A stretch of DNA of 64,000 nucleotides from Streptomyces griseiscabiei (GCF_020010925.1 NZ_JAGJBZ010000004.1:1-64000); one strand, 5' to 3'; positions 38,611-48,666 are shown, counted from the first letter of the stretch. The notes: generated from the sequence alone by a model not told the origin. Made by a program: numbers and translations.

Positions 38611-40119
38611 GTGGACTTCGCTCTGGCGCCGGAGACACTGGCGCGATGGCAGTTCGGCATCACGACCGTCTACCACTTCCTCTTCGTCCCCCTGACGATC
38701 TCGCTCGCCGCGCTCACCGCCGGCCTGCAGACCGCGTGGGTGCGCTCGAAGAAGGAGAAGTACCTCAAGGCCACCAAGTTCTGGGGCAAGCTCTTCCTGA
38801 TCAATATCGCGATGGGTGTCGTCACCGGCATCGTGCAGGAGTTCCAGTTCGGGATGAACTGGTCCGACTACTCCCGCTTCGTCGGTGATGTCTTCGGGGC
38901 CCCGCTCGCCTTCGAGGCGCTGATCGCCTTCTTCTTCGAGTCCACCTTCATCGGTCTGTGGATCTTCGGCTGGGACAAGCTCCCGCAGAAGATCCATCTG
39001 GCCTGTATCTGGATGGTCTCCATCGGCACGATCCTGTCGGCGTACTTCATCCTCGCGGCCAACTCCTGGATGCAGCACCCCGTCGGCTACCGGATCAACG
39101 AGGCCAAGGGCCGGGCCGAGCTGACCGACTTCTGGCTCGTCCTGACCCAGAACACCGCGCTCACCCAGGTCTTCCACACCCTCTCGGCGGCCTTCCTGGC
39201 CGGCGGCGCCTTCATGGTCGGCATCGCCGCCTTCCATCTGGCCCGCAAGAAGCACATCCCGGTGATGAAGACCTCGCTGCGCCTCGGTCTGGTCACCGTG
39301 ATCGTCGCCGGCATGCTCACCGCGATCAGCGGCGATCTGCTCGGCAAGGTCATGTTCAAGCAGCAGCCGATGAAGATGGCCGCCGCCGAGGCCCTGTGGG
39401 ACGGCGAGGCGCCCGCGCCCTTCTCCGTCTTCGCCTACGGCGATGTCGACAAGGGCCACAACACGGTCGCCATCGAGATCCCCGGCCTGCTGTCCTTCCT
39501 TGCCAACGACGACTTCGACTCGTACGTCCCCGGCATCAACGACGTCAACAAGGCCGAGCAGGAGAAGTTCGGGCCCGGCGACTACCGGCCCAACATCCCC
39601 GTCGCCTACTGGGGCTTCCGCTGGATGATCGGCTTCGGTATGGCGTCCGTGGCCATCGGCGCGGTCGGGCTCTGGCTCACCCGCAAGAAGTTCCTGCTGC
39701 CGCGGCACCTGCGGGTTGGCGAGGACGAGGTGCCGCATCTCGTGCTGCTGCCCAAGAAGGCCCTCGGCCCGACCCTCACCAAGTGGTACTGGCGCATCGC
39801 GGTCCTCACTCTGGGCTTCCCGCTGATCGCCAGCTCCTGGGGCTGGATCTTCACCGAGATGGGCCGTCAGCCGTGGGTCGTCTACGGCGTGCTGCGCACC
39901 GAGGACGCGGTCTCCCCCGGTGTCTCCCAGGGCGAGATCCTCACCTCGATGATCGTCTTCACGACGCTGTACGCGATCCTCGCCGTCGTCGAGGTCAAGC
40001 TGCTGGCGAAGTACGTCAAGGCGGGACCGCCCGAGCTGACGGAGGCCGACCTCAACCCGCCCACGAAGATCGGCGGCGACTCCCGTGACGCCGACAAGCC
40101 GATGGCCTTCTCGTACTAG
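38611..40119 (+). CDS. cydA: Cytochrome bd oxidase subunit I
   Basis: A 502-residue quinol oxidase subunit carrying hemes b558, b595 and d. The N-terminus WQFGITTVYHFLFVPLTISL contains the axial His (near 22). GIVQEFQFGMNWSDYS, AFFFESTFIGLWIFGW and the C-terminal TEMGRQPWVVYGVLRT carry other conserved heme/quinol residues. The Q-loop is of the short form. The GTG start has AGGAGA 7 nt upstream. It is the first gene of cydA-cydB-cydDC, used when oxygen is low. Confidence 0.96.
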   Translation: MDFALAPETLARWQFGITTVYHFLFVPLTISLAALTAGLQTAWVRSKKEKYLKATKFWGKLFLINIAMGVVTGIVQEFQFGMNWSDYSRFVGDVFGAPLAFEALIAFFFESTFIGLWIFGWDKLPQKIHLACIWMVSIGTILSAYFILAANSWMQHPVGYRINEAKGRAELTDFWLVLTQNTALTQVFHTLSAAFLAGGAFMVGIAAFHLARKKHIPVMKTSLRLGLVTVIVAGMLTAISGDLLGKVMFKQQPMKMAAAEALWDGEAPAPFSVFAYGDVDKGHNTVAIEIPGLLSFLANDDFDSYVPGINDVNKAEQEKFGPGDYRPNIPVAYWGFRWMIGFGMASVAIGAVGLWLTRKKFLLPRHLRVGEDEVPHLVLLPKKALGPTLTKWYWRIAVLTLGFPLIASSWGWIFTEMGRQPWVVYGVLRTEDAVSPGVSQGEILTSMIVFTTLYAILAVVEVKLLAKYVKAGPPELTEADLNPPTKIGGDSRDADKPMAFSY

Positions 40120-40146
40120 GCCGCACCGGGCCAAGGGAGCACAGTC

Positions 40147-41151
40147 ATGGAACTTCACGACGTCTGGTTCGTCCTCATCGCCGTCCTGTGGATCGGCTAC
40201 TTCTTCCTGGAGGGCTTCGACTTCGGGGTCGGTGTCCTCACCAAGCTGCTGGCCCGGAACCGTCCGGAGAAGCGGGTCCTCATCAACACCATCGGGCCCG
40301 TCTGGGACGGCAACGAGGTGTGGCTGCTCTCGGCGGGCGGCGCGACCTTCGCCGCCTTCCCCGAGTGGTACGCGACCCTCTTCTCCGGCTTCTATCTGCC
40401 GCTGCTGCTCATCCTGGTCTGCCTGATCGTCCGGGGCGTCGCCTTCGAGTACCGCGTGAAGCGGCCCGAGGAGAGGTGGCAGCGCAACTGGGAGACGGCG
40501 ATCTTCTGGACCTCGCTGCTCCCCGCGTTCCTGTGGGGCGTGGCCTTCGCCAACATCGTGCGCGGAGTGAAGATCGACCGCGACTTCGAGTACGTCGGCA
40601 ACCTCGCCGATCTGCTCAACCCGTACGCCCTGCTGGGCGGTCTGGTCACGCTGACGCTCTTCACCTTCCACGGCACGGTGTTCGTCGGCCTCAAGACCGT
40701 CGGGGACATCAGGGAGCGGGCGAGGAAGCTGGCTCTGCGCGTCGGTGCCGTGACGGCCGGGCTGGCTCTGCTCTTCCTGCTCTGGACCCAGATCGAGAAG
40801 GGCGACGGTGTCTCGCTGGTCGCGGTGGTCGTGGCCGTCGCCGCGCTACTGACGGCGCTGGTGGCGGTTCGCGCGGGGCGCGAGGGATGGGCGTTCGCCC
40901 TGTCGGGAGTCACCATCGTGGCCGCCGTCGCGATGCTCTTCCTGACCCTCTTCCCGAATGTGATGCCGTCCTCGCTGAACGAGGACTGGAGTCTCACGGT
41001 GACGAACGCCTCGTCCAGCCCGTACACCCTGAAAATCATGACGTGGTGCGCGGCCATCGCCACACCGGTCGTGATGCTCTACCAGGGATGGACGTACTGG
41101 GTGTTCCGCAAGCGAATCGGTACCCAGCACATCGCCGAGTCGGCGCACTGA
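40147..41151 (+). CDS. cydB: Cytochrome bd oxidase subunit II
   Basis: A 334-residue subunit with about eight helices. Family marks are FLEGFDFGVGVLTKLL near the N-terminus, IGPVWDGNEVWLLSAGGATF, and the C-terminal SSPYTLKIMTWCA. GGGAG precedes the ATG. It is 27 nt after cydA and followed by a hairpin that overlaps a parS site. Confidence 0.96.
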   Translation: MELHDVWFVLIAVLWIGYFFLEGFDFGVGVLTKLLARNRPEKRVLINTIGPVWDGNEVWLLSAGGATFAAFPEWYATLFSGFYLPLLLILVCLIVRGVAFEYRVKRPEERWQRNWETAIFWTSLLPAFLWGVAFANIVRGVKIDRDFEYVGNLADLLNPYALLGGLVTLTLFTFHGTVFVGLKTVGDIRERARKLALRVGAVTAGLALLFLLWTQIEKGDGVSLVAVVVAVAALLTALVAVRAGREGWAFALSGVTIVAAVAMLFLTLFPNVMPSSLNEDWSLTVTNASSSPYTLKIMTWCAAIATPVVMLYQGWTYWVFRKRIGTQHIAESAH

Positions 41152-41159
41152 GTCCCCGT

Positions 41160-41203
41160 GAGGCGGTGTGTTTGACGATGTTTCACGTGAAACACACCGC
41201 CTC
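41160..41203 (+). terminator. Hairpin between cydB and cydDC, overlapping parS
   Basis: 14-bp perfect arms (41160-41173 and 41190-41203). The right arm includes the right half of parS site 10. It could end or weaken transcription after cydB. Confidence 0.75.
41179..41194. other. parS: parS site 10 (perfect)
   Basis: Exact TGTTTCACGTGAAACA; overlaps the hairpin at 41160-41203. Confidence 0.95.
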
Positions 41204-41217
41204 GGGCCGAAGGGGCA

Positions 41218-41233
41218 TGTTTCACGTGAAACA
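41218..41233. other. parS: parS site 11 (perfect)
   Basis: Exact TGTTTCACGTGAAACA. Its last base is the A of the annotated cydDC ATG. Confidence 0.95.
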
Positions 41234-44200
41234 TGCCTGCTGAGAAGAGGGTGTTTCACGTGAAACCGATCGACCCGCGACTCCTGCGGTACGCCCGTGC
41301 CACCCGTCTCTTCCTGGCGGTGGTCGTCGGTCTGGGTGTGGTCGGCGCGACCCTGGTCATCGCCCAGGCCATGCTCATCGCCGAAGTGGTGGTCGGCGCC
41401 TTCCAGCACGAGATACCGGTCGCTCAACTCCGCACTCCCCTGCTGCTCTTGGCGGTGGTCGCGCTGGGGCGGGCCCTCGTCTCCTGGCTCACCGAGCTGG
41501 CCGCACACCGCGCGAGTGCGGCGGTGAAGTCGGAGCTGCGGGTGCGGCTGCTGGAGCGGGCCACCGCGCTGGGCCCCGGCTGGCTGAGCGGACAGCGCAC
41601 CGGCTCGCTGGTCTCCCTCGCCACCCGAGGGGTCGACGCGCTCGACGACTACTTCTCGCGCTATCTGCCGCAGTTGGGCCTCGCCGTCGTCGTGCCCGTC
41701 GCGGTACTCGCGCGGATCGTCACCGAGGACTGGGTGTCGGCGGCGATCATTGTCGGCACGCTGCCGCTGATCCCGGTCTTCATGGTGCTGATCGGCTGGG
41801 CCACCCGCTCGCAGATGGACCGTCAGTGGCGGCTGCTGTCACAGCTGTCGGGGCACTTCCTGGACGTCGTCGCCGGGCTTCCGACGCTGAAGGTCTTCGG
41901 CCGGGCCAAGGCACAGGCCGAGTCGATCAAGCGGATCACCGGCGAGTACCGCCAGGCGACCATGCGGACGCTGCGGATCGCCTTCCTGTCCTCCTTCGCG
42001 CTGGAACTGCTCGCCACGATCTCCGTCGCACTGGTCGCGGTCACCATCGGCATGCGGCTCGTGCACGGTGAGATGGACCTGTATATCGGGCTGGTCATCC
42101 TCGTGCTGGCTCCCGAGGCATATCTGCCGGTCCGGCAGGTGGGCGCCCAGTTCCACGCCGCCGCCGAGGGGCTCGCGGCGGCCGAGGAGATCTTCGAGGT
42201 CCTGGAGACTCCGGTGCCGGCCTCCGGGACCGGTGCCGTGCCGTCCGTCGGTGGCATCCACTTCGACGGGGTGACCGTCCGCTACCCCGGCCGGTCGTAC
42301 GACGCCGTCTCGGACGTGTCCCTCACCGTGGCCACCGGCGAGACGGTGGCCCTCGTCGGGCCGAGCGGGGTGGGCAAGTCGACGCTGCTGAACGTCCTGC
42401 TGGGGTTCACGGAGACGACGGCGGGCACCGTGCGGGTCGGGGGAGCCGACCTCGCCTCGCTCGACCTGGACCAGTGGCGCTCGCGCGCGGCGTGGGTGCC
42501 GCAGCGTCCGCACCTGTACGCCGGGTCGATCGCCGAGAACGTTCGGCTGGCCCGTCCGGACGCGGACGACACGGCGGTACGGGGGGCCCTCGCCGACGCG
42601 GGGGCGCTGGAGTTCGTGGACGCGCTGCCCGCCGGAGCCGAGACGGTCCTCGGCGAGGACGGCGCCGGTCTCTCCGCCGGACAACGGCAACGGCTGGCCC
42701 TCGCCCGGGCCTTCCTCGCCGACCGGCCCGTGCTGCTCCTCGACGAGCCGACGGCCTCGCTGGACGGGGAGACCGAGGCGGAGGTCGTGGAGGCGGTGCG
42801 ACGGCTGGCGGCCGGCCGGACGGTGCTGCTGGTGGTCCACCGGCCTGCGCTGCTGGCAGTGGCGGACCGGGTGGTGCGTCTGGAGGAGGCCCCGGGGCGC
42901 GGGGCGGCACCGGTGACGGCCGTCGAGAGCGGGACCGAAGCGCCGCGCAGTCCGGGACGACAGGAGGCTCCGGCCCCGGCGCCCGCTGAGGATCTGCCGC
43001 TGGAACAGAATGGACGCGTACTGACCCGGGTCCGCCGTACGGCCGGGCCGCGCCGGGGCCGGCTCGTCCTCGCCCTGGTGCTCGGCAGCCTCGCGCTGGG
43101 CAGCGCCGTCGGGCTGATGGCGACCTCCGGGTGGCTGATCTCACGGGCCTCGCAGCAGCCCCCGGTGCTCTATCTGATGGTCGCGGTGACGGCGACGCGT
43201 GCCTTCGGGATCGGGCGGGCGGTGTTCCGGTACGCGGAGCGGCTCGTGTCGCACGACACCGTGCTGCGGATGCTGGCGGACACGAGGGTGGCCGTCTACC
43301 GGAGGCTGGAGCGGCTGGCGCCCGCCGGGCTGCGGACGACGCGGAGGGGCGACCTGCTCTCGCGGCTGGTCGCCGATGTGGACGCCTTGCAGGACTACTG
43401 GGTGCGCTGGCTGCTGCCCGCCGGGGCCGCGACGGTCGTCTCCGCCGCGTCCGTGGGGTTCACCGCCTGGCTGCTGCCCGAGGCCGGGGCCGCACTCGCC
43501 GTCGGGCTGCTCGCCGCCGGTGCCGGGGTGCCCCTCGTGACCGGTGCCGTGGCCCGGCGGGCTGAGCACCGGCTGGCGCCGGCCCGGGGAGTGCTGGCCA
43601 CCCGTGTGGCCGATCTGCTCACCGGCACCGCCGAGTTGACGGTCGCGGGCGCCCTGCCCGGCCGTACCGCCGAGGTGCGCCGAGCCGACCGGGTGCTCAC
43701 CAGGATCGCCTCCCGCGCCGCCACCGCCACCGCGCTCGGCGACGGGCTCACCGCGCTGGTCTCCGGGCTCACCGTCGCCGCCACCGCTCTCCTCGGTGCC
43801 CAGGCCGTCGTCGACGGCCGGCTGAGCGGCGTGGCCATGGCTGTCGTCGTCCTCACCCCGCTGGCCGCGTTCGAGGCGGTGCTGGGGATGCCGTCGGCCG
43901 TCCAGTTCCGCCAGCGGGTCCGCAGGAGCGCGGAGCGCGTGTACGAGGTACTGGACGCCCCCGACCCCGTACGCGAACCGGAGGCGCCGGTGGAGGCGCC
44001 GGTGTCGCCGTTCCCGCTGCGGCTGGCTGGGCTCGGCGCGCGGTACGCCGGGCAGGAGCGGGACGCGCTCGCCGGGCTGGATCTCACCCTCGACCAGGGG
44101 CGCAGGATCGCCGTGGTCGGTGCCTCGGGGGCGGGCAAGACGACGCTCGCCCAGGTGCTGTTGCGCTTCCTGGACGCGCGGGAAGGGACGTACGCGCTGG

Positions 44201-44757
44201 GCGGAGTGGACGCGTACGCGCTCGACGGGGACGCCGTACGGCGGCTCGTGGGGCTGTGCGCCCAGGACGCGCACCTCTTCGACAGTTCGGTGCGGGAGAA
44301 CCTGCTGCTCGCCCGGAAGGACGCGGACGAGGAGGAACTGCGGGACGCGCTCGCGCGGGCGCGGCTGCTCGACTGGGCCGACGAACTCCCCGACGGGCTG
44401 GACACCTTGATTGGCGAGCACGGAGCCCGGCTGTCGGGCGGCCAGCGTCAGCGGCTGGCCCTCGCCCGCGCACTGCTGGCCGACTTCCCGGTCCTCGTCC
44501 TGGACGAGCCCGCGGAACACCTGGACCTGCCGACGGCGGACGCGCTGACCGCGGATCTGCTGGCCGCGACCGAGGGCCGTACGACCCTGCTGATCACCCA
44601 TCGGCTGGCCGGCCTCGACGCCGTGGACGAGGTGGTCGTACTGGCGGAGGGACGGGTCGCCCAGCGCGGGACCTACGCGGAACTGGCGCTGGTGGACGGG
44701 CCCTTGCGGGCGATGGTGGAGCGGGAGGCGGCAGGGGAGCTTCTGGCCGGAGTCTGA
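41233..44757 (+). CDS. cydDC: Fused ABC transporter CydD-CydC
   Basis: A 1174-residue fusion of the two half-transporters that export cysteine/glutathione-type thiols (or handle heme) and are required for cytochrome bd assembly. The order is membrane domain (about 15-310), NBD1 with Walker A GPSGVGKST (near 376) and LSAGQRQRL, Ala/Pro-rich linker (about 550-590), second membrane domain (about 600-880), and NBD2 with GASGAGKTT (near 963) and LSGGQRQRL. ATG 41233 begins at the edge of parS 11. GTG 41251 or 41260, within parS 12, are alternative starts. Confidence 0.93.
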   Translation: MPAEKRVFHVKPIDPRLLRYARATRLFLAVVVGLGVVGATLVIAQAMLIAEVVVGAFQHEIPVAQLRTPLLLLAVVALGRALVSWLTELAAHRASAAVKSELRVRLLERATALGPGWLSGQRTGSLVSLATRGVDALDDYFSRYLPQLGLAVVVPVAVLARIVTEDWVSAAIIVGTLPLIPVFMVLIGWATRSQMDRQWRLLSQLSGHFLDVVAGLPTLKVFGRAKAQAESIKRITGEYRQATMRTLRIAFLSSFALELLATISVALVAVTIGMRLVHGEMDLYIGLVILVLAPEAYLPVRQVGAQFHAAAEGLAAAEEIFEVLETPVPASGTGAVPSVGGIHFDGVTVRYPGRSYDAVSDVSLTVATGETVALVGPSGVGKSTLLNVLLGFTETTAGTVRVGGADLASLDLDQWRSRAAWVPQRPHLYAGSIAENVRLARPDADDTAVRGALADAGALEFVDALPAGAETVLGEDGAGLSAGQRQRLALARAFLADRPVLLLDEPTASLDGETEAEVVEAVRRLAAGRTVLLVVHRPALLAVADRVVRLEEAPGRGAAPVTAVESGTEAPRSPGRQEAPAPAPAEDLPLEQNGRVLTRVRRTAGPRRGRLVLALVLGSLALGSAVGLMATSGWLISRASQQPPVLYLMVAVTATRAFGIGRAVFRYAERLVSHDTVLRMLADTRVAVYRRLERLAPAGLRTTRRGDLLSRLVADVDALQDYWVRWLLPAGAATVVSAASVGFTAWLLPEAGAALAVGLLAAGAGVPLVTGAVARRAEHRLAPARGVLATRVADLLTGTAELTVAGALPGRTAEVRRADRVLTRIASRAATATALGDGLTALVSGLTVAATALLGAQAVVDGRLSGVAMAVVVLTPLAAFEAVLGMPSAVQFRQRVRRSAERVYEVLDAPDPVREPEAPVEAPVSPFPLRLAGLGARYAGQERDALAGLDLTLDQGRRIAVVGASGAGKTTLAQVLLRFLDAREGTYALGGVDAYALDGDAVRRLVGLCAQDAHLFDSSVRENLLLARKDADEEELRDALARARLLDWADELPDGLDTLIGEHGARLSGGQRQRLALARALLADFPVLVLDEPAEHLDLPTADALTADLLAATEGRTTLLITHRLAGLDAVDEVVVLAEGRVAQRGTYAELALVDGPLRAMVEREAAGELLAGV
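41252..41267. other. parS: parS site 12 (one mismatch), in the 5' end of cydDC
   Basis: TGTTTCACGTGAAACC with a perfect 14-bp core, read in frame as VFHVKP. It is centred 34 bp from site 11. Confidence 0.92.
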
Positions 44758-44935
44758 GGCGAGCGCGTCCTGCCTGGCTCCGCGGTCTATTGACCGGGCC
44801 TGTCCAGCAGGACCGGGACCGCCCCGCAAGGCTCCGCGCCGAACACCCCGCGACCCGGACCCTGTTCGGCCCAGGATCTTGGACCGTCCGGGGCACTGTG
44901 TCCCCCGGCCGTACGACTCGAACAGGACTGCGGCG

Positions 44936-46024
44936 GTGGACCGGGCCACGATCGCTGCTATGCGCTTCTCTCGTCGACACCCGCTTCTCGCCGTCGTGGT
45001 GCTGTGTGCCTCGGTGATCGTCGTGGCCCGGCCGACGGCTGCCGAAGGCGATGGCGGTGGGGCGCCCGGCGCGTCCGGCGAGGAAGGGACCAGCGCCCGG
45101 GTGGCGCGGCTGTTCGAGGAAGCGGCGGTGGCGACACAGCGGTACGAGGCGGGGCGGCGGGCGGCCGAGGCGCAGAAGACGAAGGCGCGGCGGCTGGAGA
45201 AGCTCCTCGTACGGGAACGGAAGCAGACCGCCGTGCTCAACGCCGACCTCGGCCGGATCGCGCGCGCCCAGTACCGCGAGGGCGGCGGGGTGCCGTACAC
45301 GGCGCAGATGCTGTTCGCGGAGGACACCGAGGAGCTGATGCGAGGTCAGCGGGCCGTCTGGCAGGCCGATCTGGCGGTCAACAACGCCGTGTCGAAGAGC
45401 CGCCGCGCGGAGGCGGGACTCGCCGCGGACGAGGCGAAGGCCGCTGCGGCGTGGCGGGCGCTGGAGGAGTGGAAGATCGGGCTCTCCGGCGTCAAGCGGG
45501 CGATCGAGGAGAGGCTGGAGGAGGCGCAGTGGACTCTCCAGGGGCAGGCCGACGCGGCGGTCGCGGCCGGCGCGTGCCGGGGAGCCGTTCGGCTGGACCA
45601 GCCGGACGACGGCCGGTCGAAGGCATGGGTCGCTCCGGTGGCCACGTACGACCTCTCCGCGGGCTACGGCAGCGGTGGTGAGCGCTGGGCCAGTCAGCAC
45701 ACCGGGCAGGACTTCGCGGTCCCGATCGGCACACCGGTGCGGGCGGTCGGGGCGGGGAGGGTGGTGAAGGTGTCGTGCGGGGGTGCCTTCGGCATCGAGA
45801 TCGTCGTCGAGCACGCGGACGGCTACTACACGCAGTACGCGCACCTCGCCGCCGTCACCGTCGACCAGGGAGACCGGGTGACGCCTGGGCAGTGGATCGG
45901 CCAGGCGGGCACCACCGGCAACTCCACGGGACCGCACCTGCACTTCGAGGTACGGGTCACCCCGGAGCTGGGGTCGGGCGTGGACCCCGTGCCGTGGCTG
46001 CGCGAGCACGGGGTGGAGCTGTGA
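44936..46024 (+). CDS. M23 family metallopeptidase, secreted, with coiled coil
   Basis: A 362-residue cell-wall hydrolase. A signal peptide (RFSRRHPLLAVVVLCASVIV) is followed by a long charged helical region (about 45-200) and a C-terminal LytM domain. The zinc motifs are HTGQDFAVPIGTPV and GNSTGPHLHFEVRV. The architecture resembles EnvC/RipA-like division hydrolases. GTG 44936 with AGGA upstream or ATG 44960 is the start. It is convergent with a HAD phosphatase gene; the gap before it (44758-44935) shows no known riboswitch. Confidence 0.88.
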   Translation: MDRATIAAMRFSRRHPLLAVVVLCASVIVVARPTAAEGDGGGAPGASGEEGTSARVARLFEEAAVATQRYEAGRRAAEAQKTKARRLEKLLVRERKQTAVLNADLGRIARAQYREGGGVPYTAQMLFAEDTEELMRGQRAVWQADLAVNNAVSKSRRAEAGLAADEAKAAAAWRALEEWKIGLSGVKRAIEERLEEAQWTLQGQADAAVAAGACRGAVRLDQPDDGRSKAWVAPVATYDLSAGYGSGGERWASQHTGQDFAVPIGTPVRAVGAGRVVKVSCGGAFGIEIVVEHADGYYTQYAHLAAVTVDQGDRVTPGQWIGQAGTTGNSTGPHLHFEVRVTPELGSGVDPVPWLREHGVEL

Positions 46025-46094
46025 ACCCGGCGGGTGCTCCGGTACTGACCCGGTGGTGGCCGGTAGAGGCCGGTGGGGCTTGGGGGCGGCCCGG

Positions 46095-46973
46095 CTACAG
46101 CCGTTCCGCCAGCAGCCGCTCGATCACGACCGCCACTCCGTCCTCGTTGTTGGCCACGGTTCGGCCGGAGGCCGCCGCGAGGACGTCCGGGTGGGCGTTG
46201 CCCATGGCGTACGACTGACCCGCCCAGGTGAGCATCTCGACGTCGTTCGGCATGTCGCCGAAGGCGACGACCTCCTCATGGGAGATGCCGCGCTCGGCGC
46301 AGCACAGGGCGAGGGTGCTGGCCTTGGAGACGCCCGGTCCGCTGATCTCCAGCAGGGCGCTGGGGCTGGAGCGGGTGATCGTGGCACGGTCGCCGACGGC
46401 GATCCGGGCGGTGGCGAGGAAGTCGTCGGGGTCGATCGAGGGGTGGTACGCGAGGATCTTCAGCACGGGCTCGTCGTCGGCCACACCGCCCGGGGCCAGC
46501 AGCTTCTCGGCCGGGGCGAGCGCGTCGGGGATCTCCATGTGGAGCTTCGGGTACTCGGGCTCCTGGTTGAAGCCGAAGGTCTGCTCGACCGCGTACACCG
46601 TGCCCGGCGCGGCCTCCCGCAGCAGCCGTACGGCGTCCAGCGCGTTCTCCCGCGCCAGCTCGCGGACCTTGACGAAGCGATGAGCGCCCGGGCCGCCGTG
46701 CAGGTCGACCACGGCGGCGCCGTTTCCGCAGATCGCCAGGCCGTGGCCGTGGACGTGCTCGCTGACGACATCCATCCAGCGGGCGGGGCGGCCGGTGACG
46801 AAGAACACCTCGACGCCGGCCTCCTCGGCGGCCGCGAGGGCGGCGACGGTGCGAGGGGAGACCGACTTGTCGTCGCGGAGCAGGGTGCCGTCGAGGTCCG
46901 TGGCTATCAGCCGGAGCGGGACGGTCGGGGCCGGGGTCTCGGGCTGTCGCGTCGCTGAGGTCACGGACCCCAT
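46095..46973 (-). CDS. HAD hydrolase, Cof subfamily
   Basis: A 292-residue HAD phosphatase. Motif I is [10 protein letters not shown], motif II FFVTGRP and motif [17 protein letters not shown]. The C2-type cap matches the Cof/SupH group that dephosphorylates sugar phosphates or cofactors. It resembles the HAD protein at 56650-57609, so the two are paralogues. ATG 46973 or GTG 46964 is the start. Confidence 0.87.
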   Translation of the reverse strand: MGSVTSATRQPETPAPTVPLRLIATDLDGTLLRDDKSVSPRTVAALAAAEEAGVEVFFVTGRPARWMDVVSEHVHGHGLAICGNGAAVVDLHGGPGAHRFVKVRELARENALDAVRLLREAAPGTVYAVEQTFGFNQEPEYPKLHMEIPDALAPAEKLLAPGGVADDEPVLKILAYHPSIDPDDFLATARIAVGDRATITRSSPSALLEISGPGVSKASTLALCCAERGISHEEVVAFGDMPNDVEMLTWAGQSYAMGNAHPDVLAAASGRTVANNEDGVAVVIERLLAERL

Positions 46974-47122
46974 TGTCGCGCATATGCGCGCACGGTCGTG
47001 CGGGCACCCGCACAGGTGAGTGATCACCGCCCTGGCCGGGTCTGTCACCTGCGCTGTTCCGGGCGGCCGTCCCCGCCCTTCAGTGAGGCGTCGGCCCGAG
47101 GCCGCAGGCGCTCCCGGGGCGC

Positions 47123-48025
47123 TCAGGCCAGCTGGGCCGGTGCCTCCATGGCGATCTGCTCGAACACCTTCTCGTCCGTGGCGAAGACCGAGTCGGGGAT
47201 CGGCCAGTGGATCACGAGGTCGGTGATGCCCAGCTCGGCGTGGCGGCCCGCGAAGTCCACGAACGCGTCCAGCGACTGCAGCGGTCGTCCGCGGTCCGGG
47301 GTGAAACCGGTGAGAAGGATCTTGTCGAGTCCGGTCGCGTCCCGGCCGAGCGCGGCGGCGGTGTCGGCCAGCTTCTCCACCTGTCCGCGAATGGCCTGGA
47401 CCGACTGCTCAGGGGTGCCCGACTCGAACAGCTTGGGGTCCCCGGTGGTCACCCACGCCTGTCCGTACCGTGCGGCCAGCCGCATGCCGCGCGGCCCGGT
47501 GGCGGCCACCGCGAAGGGCAGCCGGGGGCGCTGCACGCAGCCGGGGATGTTGCGTGCCTCGTGGGCGGAGTAGTAGTCGCCCTCGTACGAGACGGAGTCC
47601 TCGGTGAGGAGCCGGTCGAGCAGGGGGACGAACTCGGCGAGACGGTCGGCGCGCTCGCGCGGGGTCCATGGTTCCTGGCCGAGGGCGGTGGCGTCGAAGC
47701 CGGTGCCGCCCGCGCCGACACCGAGGGTGAGCCGGCCGCCGGAGATGTCGTCGAGGGAGATCAGTTCCTTGGCGAGGGTCACCGGGTGCCGGAAGTTCGG
47801 CGAGGTCACGAGCGTGCCGAGACGAAGACGGTCGGTCACGGCGGCGGCCGCGGTCAGGGTCGGCACGGCGCCGAACCACGGTCCGTCCCGGAAGGTCCGC
47901 CAGGACAGGTGGTCGTAGGTGAACGCGGTGTGGAACCCGATCTGCTCGGCCCGCTGCCACATGTCACGGCCGCCCTCGTGCCAGCGGAGGTACGGCAGGA
48001 TCACGGTGCTCAGACGCAGACTCAT
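47123..48025 (-). CDS. LLM-class (F420-dependent) oxidoreductase
   Basis: A 300-residue luciferase-like TIM-barrel protein. [20 protein letters not shown] and [20 protein letters not shown] are the cofactor-side motifs of F420/FMN-dependent members. The substrate is unknown. There is no ribosome site before the ATG; TTACGCT ends 6 nt upstream and could be a -10 element, suggesting a leaderless transcript. Confidence 0.82.
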   Translation of the reverse strand: MSLRLSTVILPYLRWHEGGRDMWQRAEQIGFHTAFTYDHLSWRTFRDGPWFGAVPTLTAAAAVTDRLRLGTLVTSPNFRHPVTLAKELISLDDISGGRLTLGVGAGGTGFDATALGQEPWTPRERADRLAEFVPLLDRLLTEDSVSYEGDYYSAHEARNIPGCVQRPRLPFAVAATGPRGMRLAARYGQAWVTTGDPKLFESGTPEQSVQAIRGQVEKLADTAAALGRDATGLDKILLTGFTPDRGRPLQSLDAFVDFAGRHAELGITDLVIHWPIPDSVFATDEKVFEQIAMEAPAQLA

Positions 48026-48061
48026 ACATCGAGCGTAAGGGCAGCGGTCGGGTGGTTCCGC

Positions 48062-48610
48062 TCAGCGTGCCTCGGGGAACCGCAGGTAGCCGGGCGGAAC
48101 CGTCTCGGTCAGCCACACTCCGTTGGCGCTGACCCGGAAGACATGGCCGTCACGGTGCATGGCGCCCGCGTCCACGGAGAGGACGACGGGGCGTCCCCGG
48201 CGGGCGCCGACGCGGGTGGCGGTCCCCCGGTCGGGCGAGAGGTGCACGTCGTGCCGGTTCATGGCGCGCAGGCCCTCGGCGCGGATCGCGGTCAGGTAGG
48301 CCGCCACGGTCCCGTGGTAGAGGTACGGCGGCGGGGTCGCCGGGGGCAGCCCGAGGTCGACCTCGACGGTGTGACCCTGGCTGGCGCGGATTCGGTCACC
48401 GTCGACCGCGAAGCGCTGTTTGTCGTTGGCCTCGACCACATGGTCGAGCTCGGCCCTGGTGAAGGGGAAGCCGTGGGCGGCCGCCGCCTCGATGAGTGTG
48501 TCGATCCCGATCCAGCCACCCTCGTCGAGGGTGAGCCCGATCCGTTCCGGCTGGTGTCGGAGGTGTTTCGAGAGGTACTTCGACACTCTCACGGTACGTC
48601 GTTCGTTCAT
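48062..48610 (-). CDS. kptA: RNA 2'-phosphotransferase (Tpt1/KptA)
   Basis: A 182-residue protein that removes an internal RNA 2'-phosphate by transfer to NAD+. The N-terminal part [20 protein letters not shown] and [17 protein letters not shown], and the NAD-binding [22 protein letters not shown] and PVVLSVDAG, match the family. Bacteria lack the tRNA splicing that generates its yeast substrate, so its role here is unknown. ATG 48610 is used; the frame is open to 48694 across the DnaA boxes. Confidence 0.9.
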   Translation of the reverse strand: MNERRTVRVSKYLSKHLRHQPERIGLTLDEGGWIGIDTLIEAAAAHGFPFTRAELDHVVEANDKQRFAVDGDRIRASQGHTVEVDLGLPPATPPPYLYHGTVAAYLTAIRAEGLRAMNRHDVHLSPDRGTATRVGARRGRPVVLSVDAGAMHRDGHVFRVSANGVWLTETVPPGYLRFPEAR

Positions 48611-48666
48611 TCGGTCAGCGTGCCTGGCGAGACCCGCGTCACGCACTTGATTTTGGTCCAGATGTT

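Noticed and set aside
44758..44935. c-di-AMP (ydaO) riboswitch upstream of the M23 peptidase
   Set aside because: Streptomyces wall hydrolase genes often carry one, but its conserved blocks are missing here.
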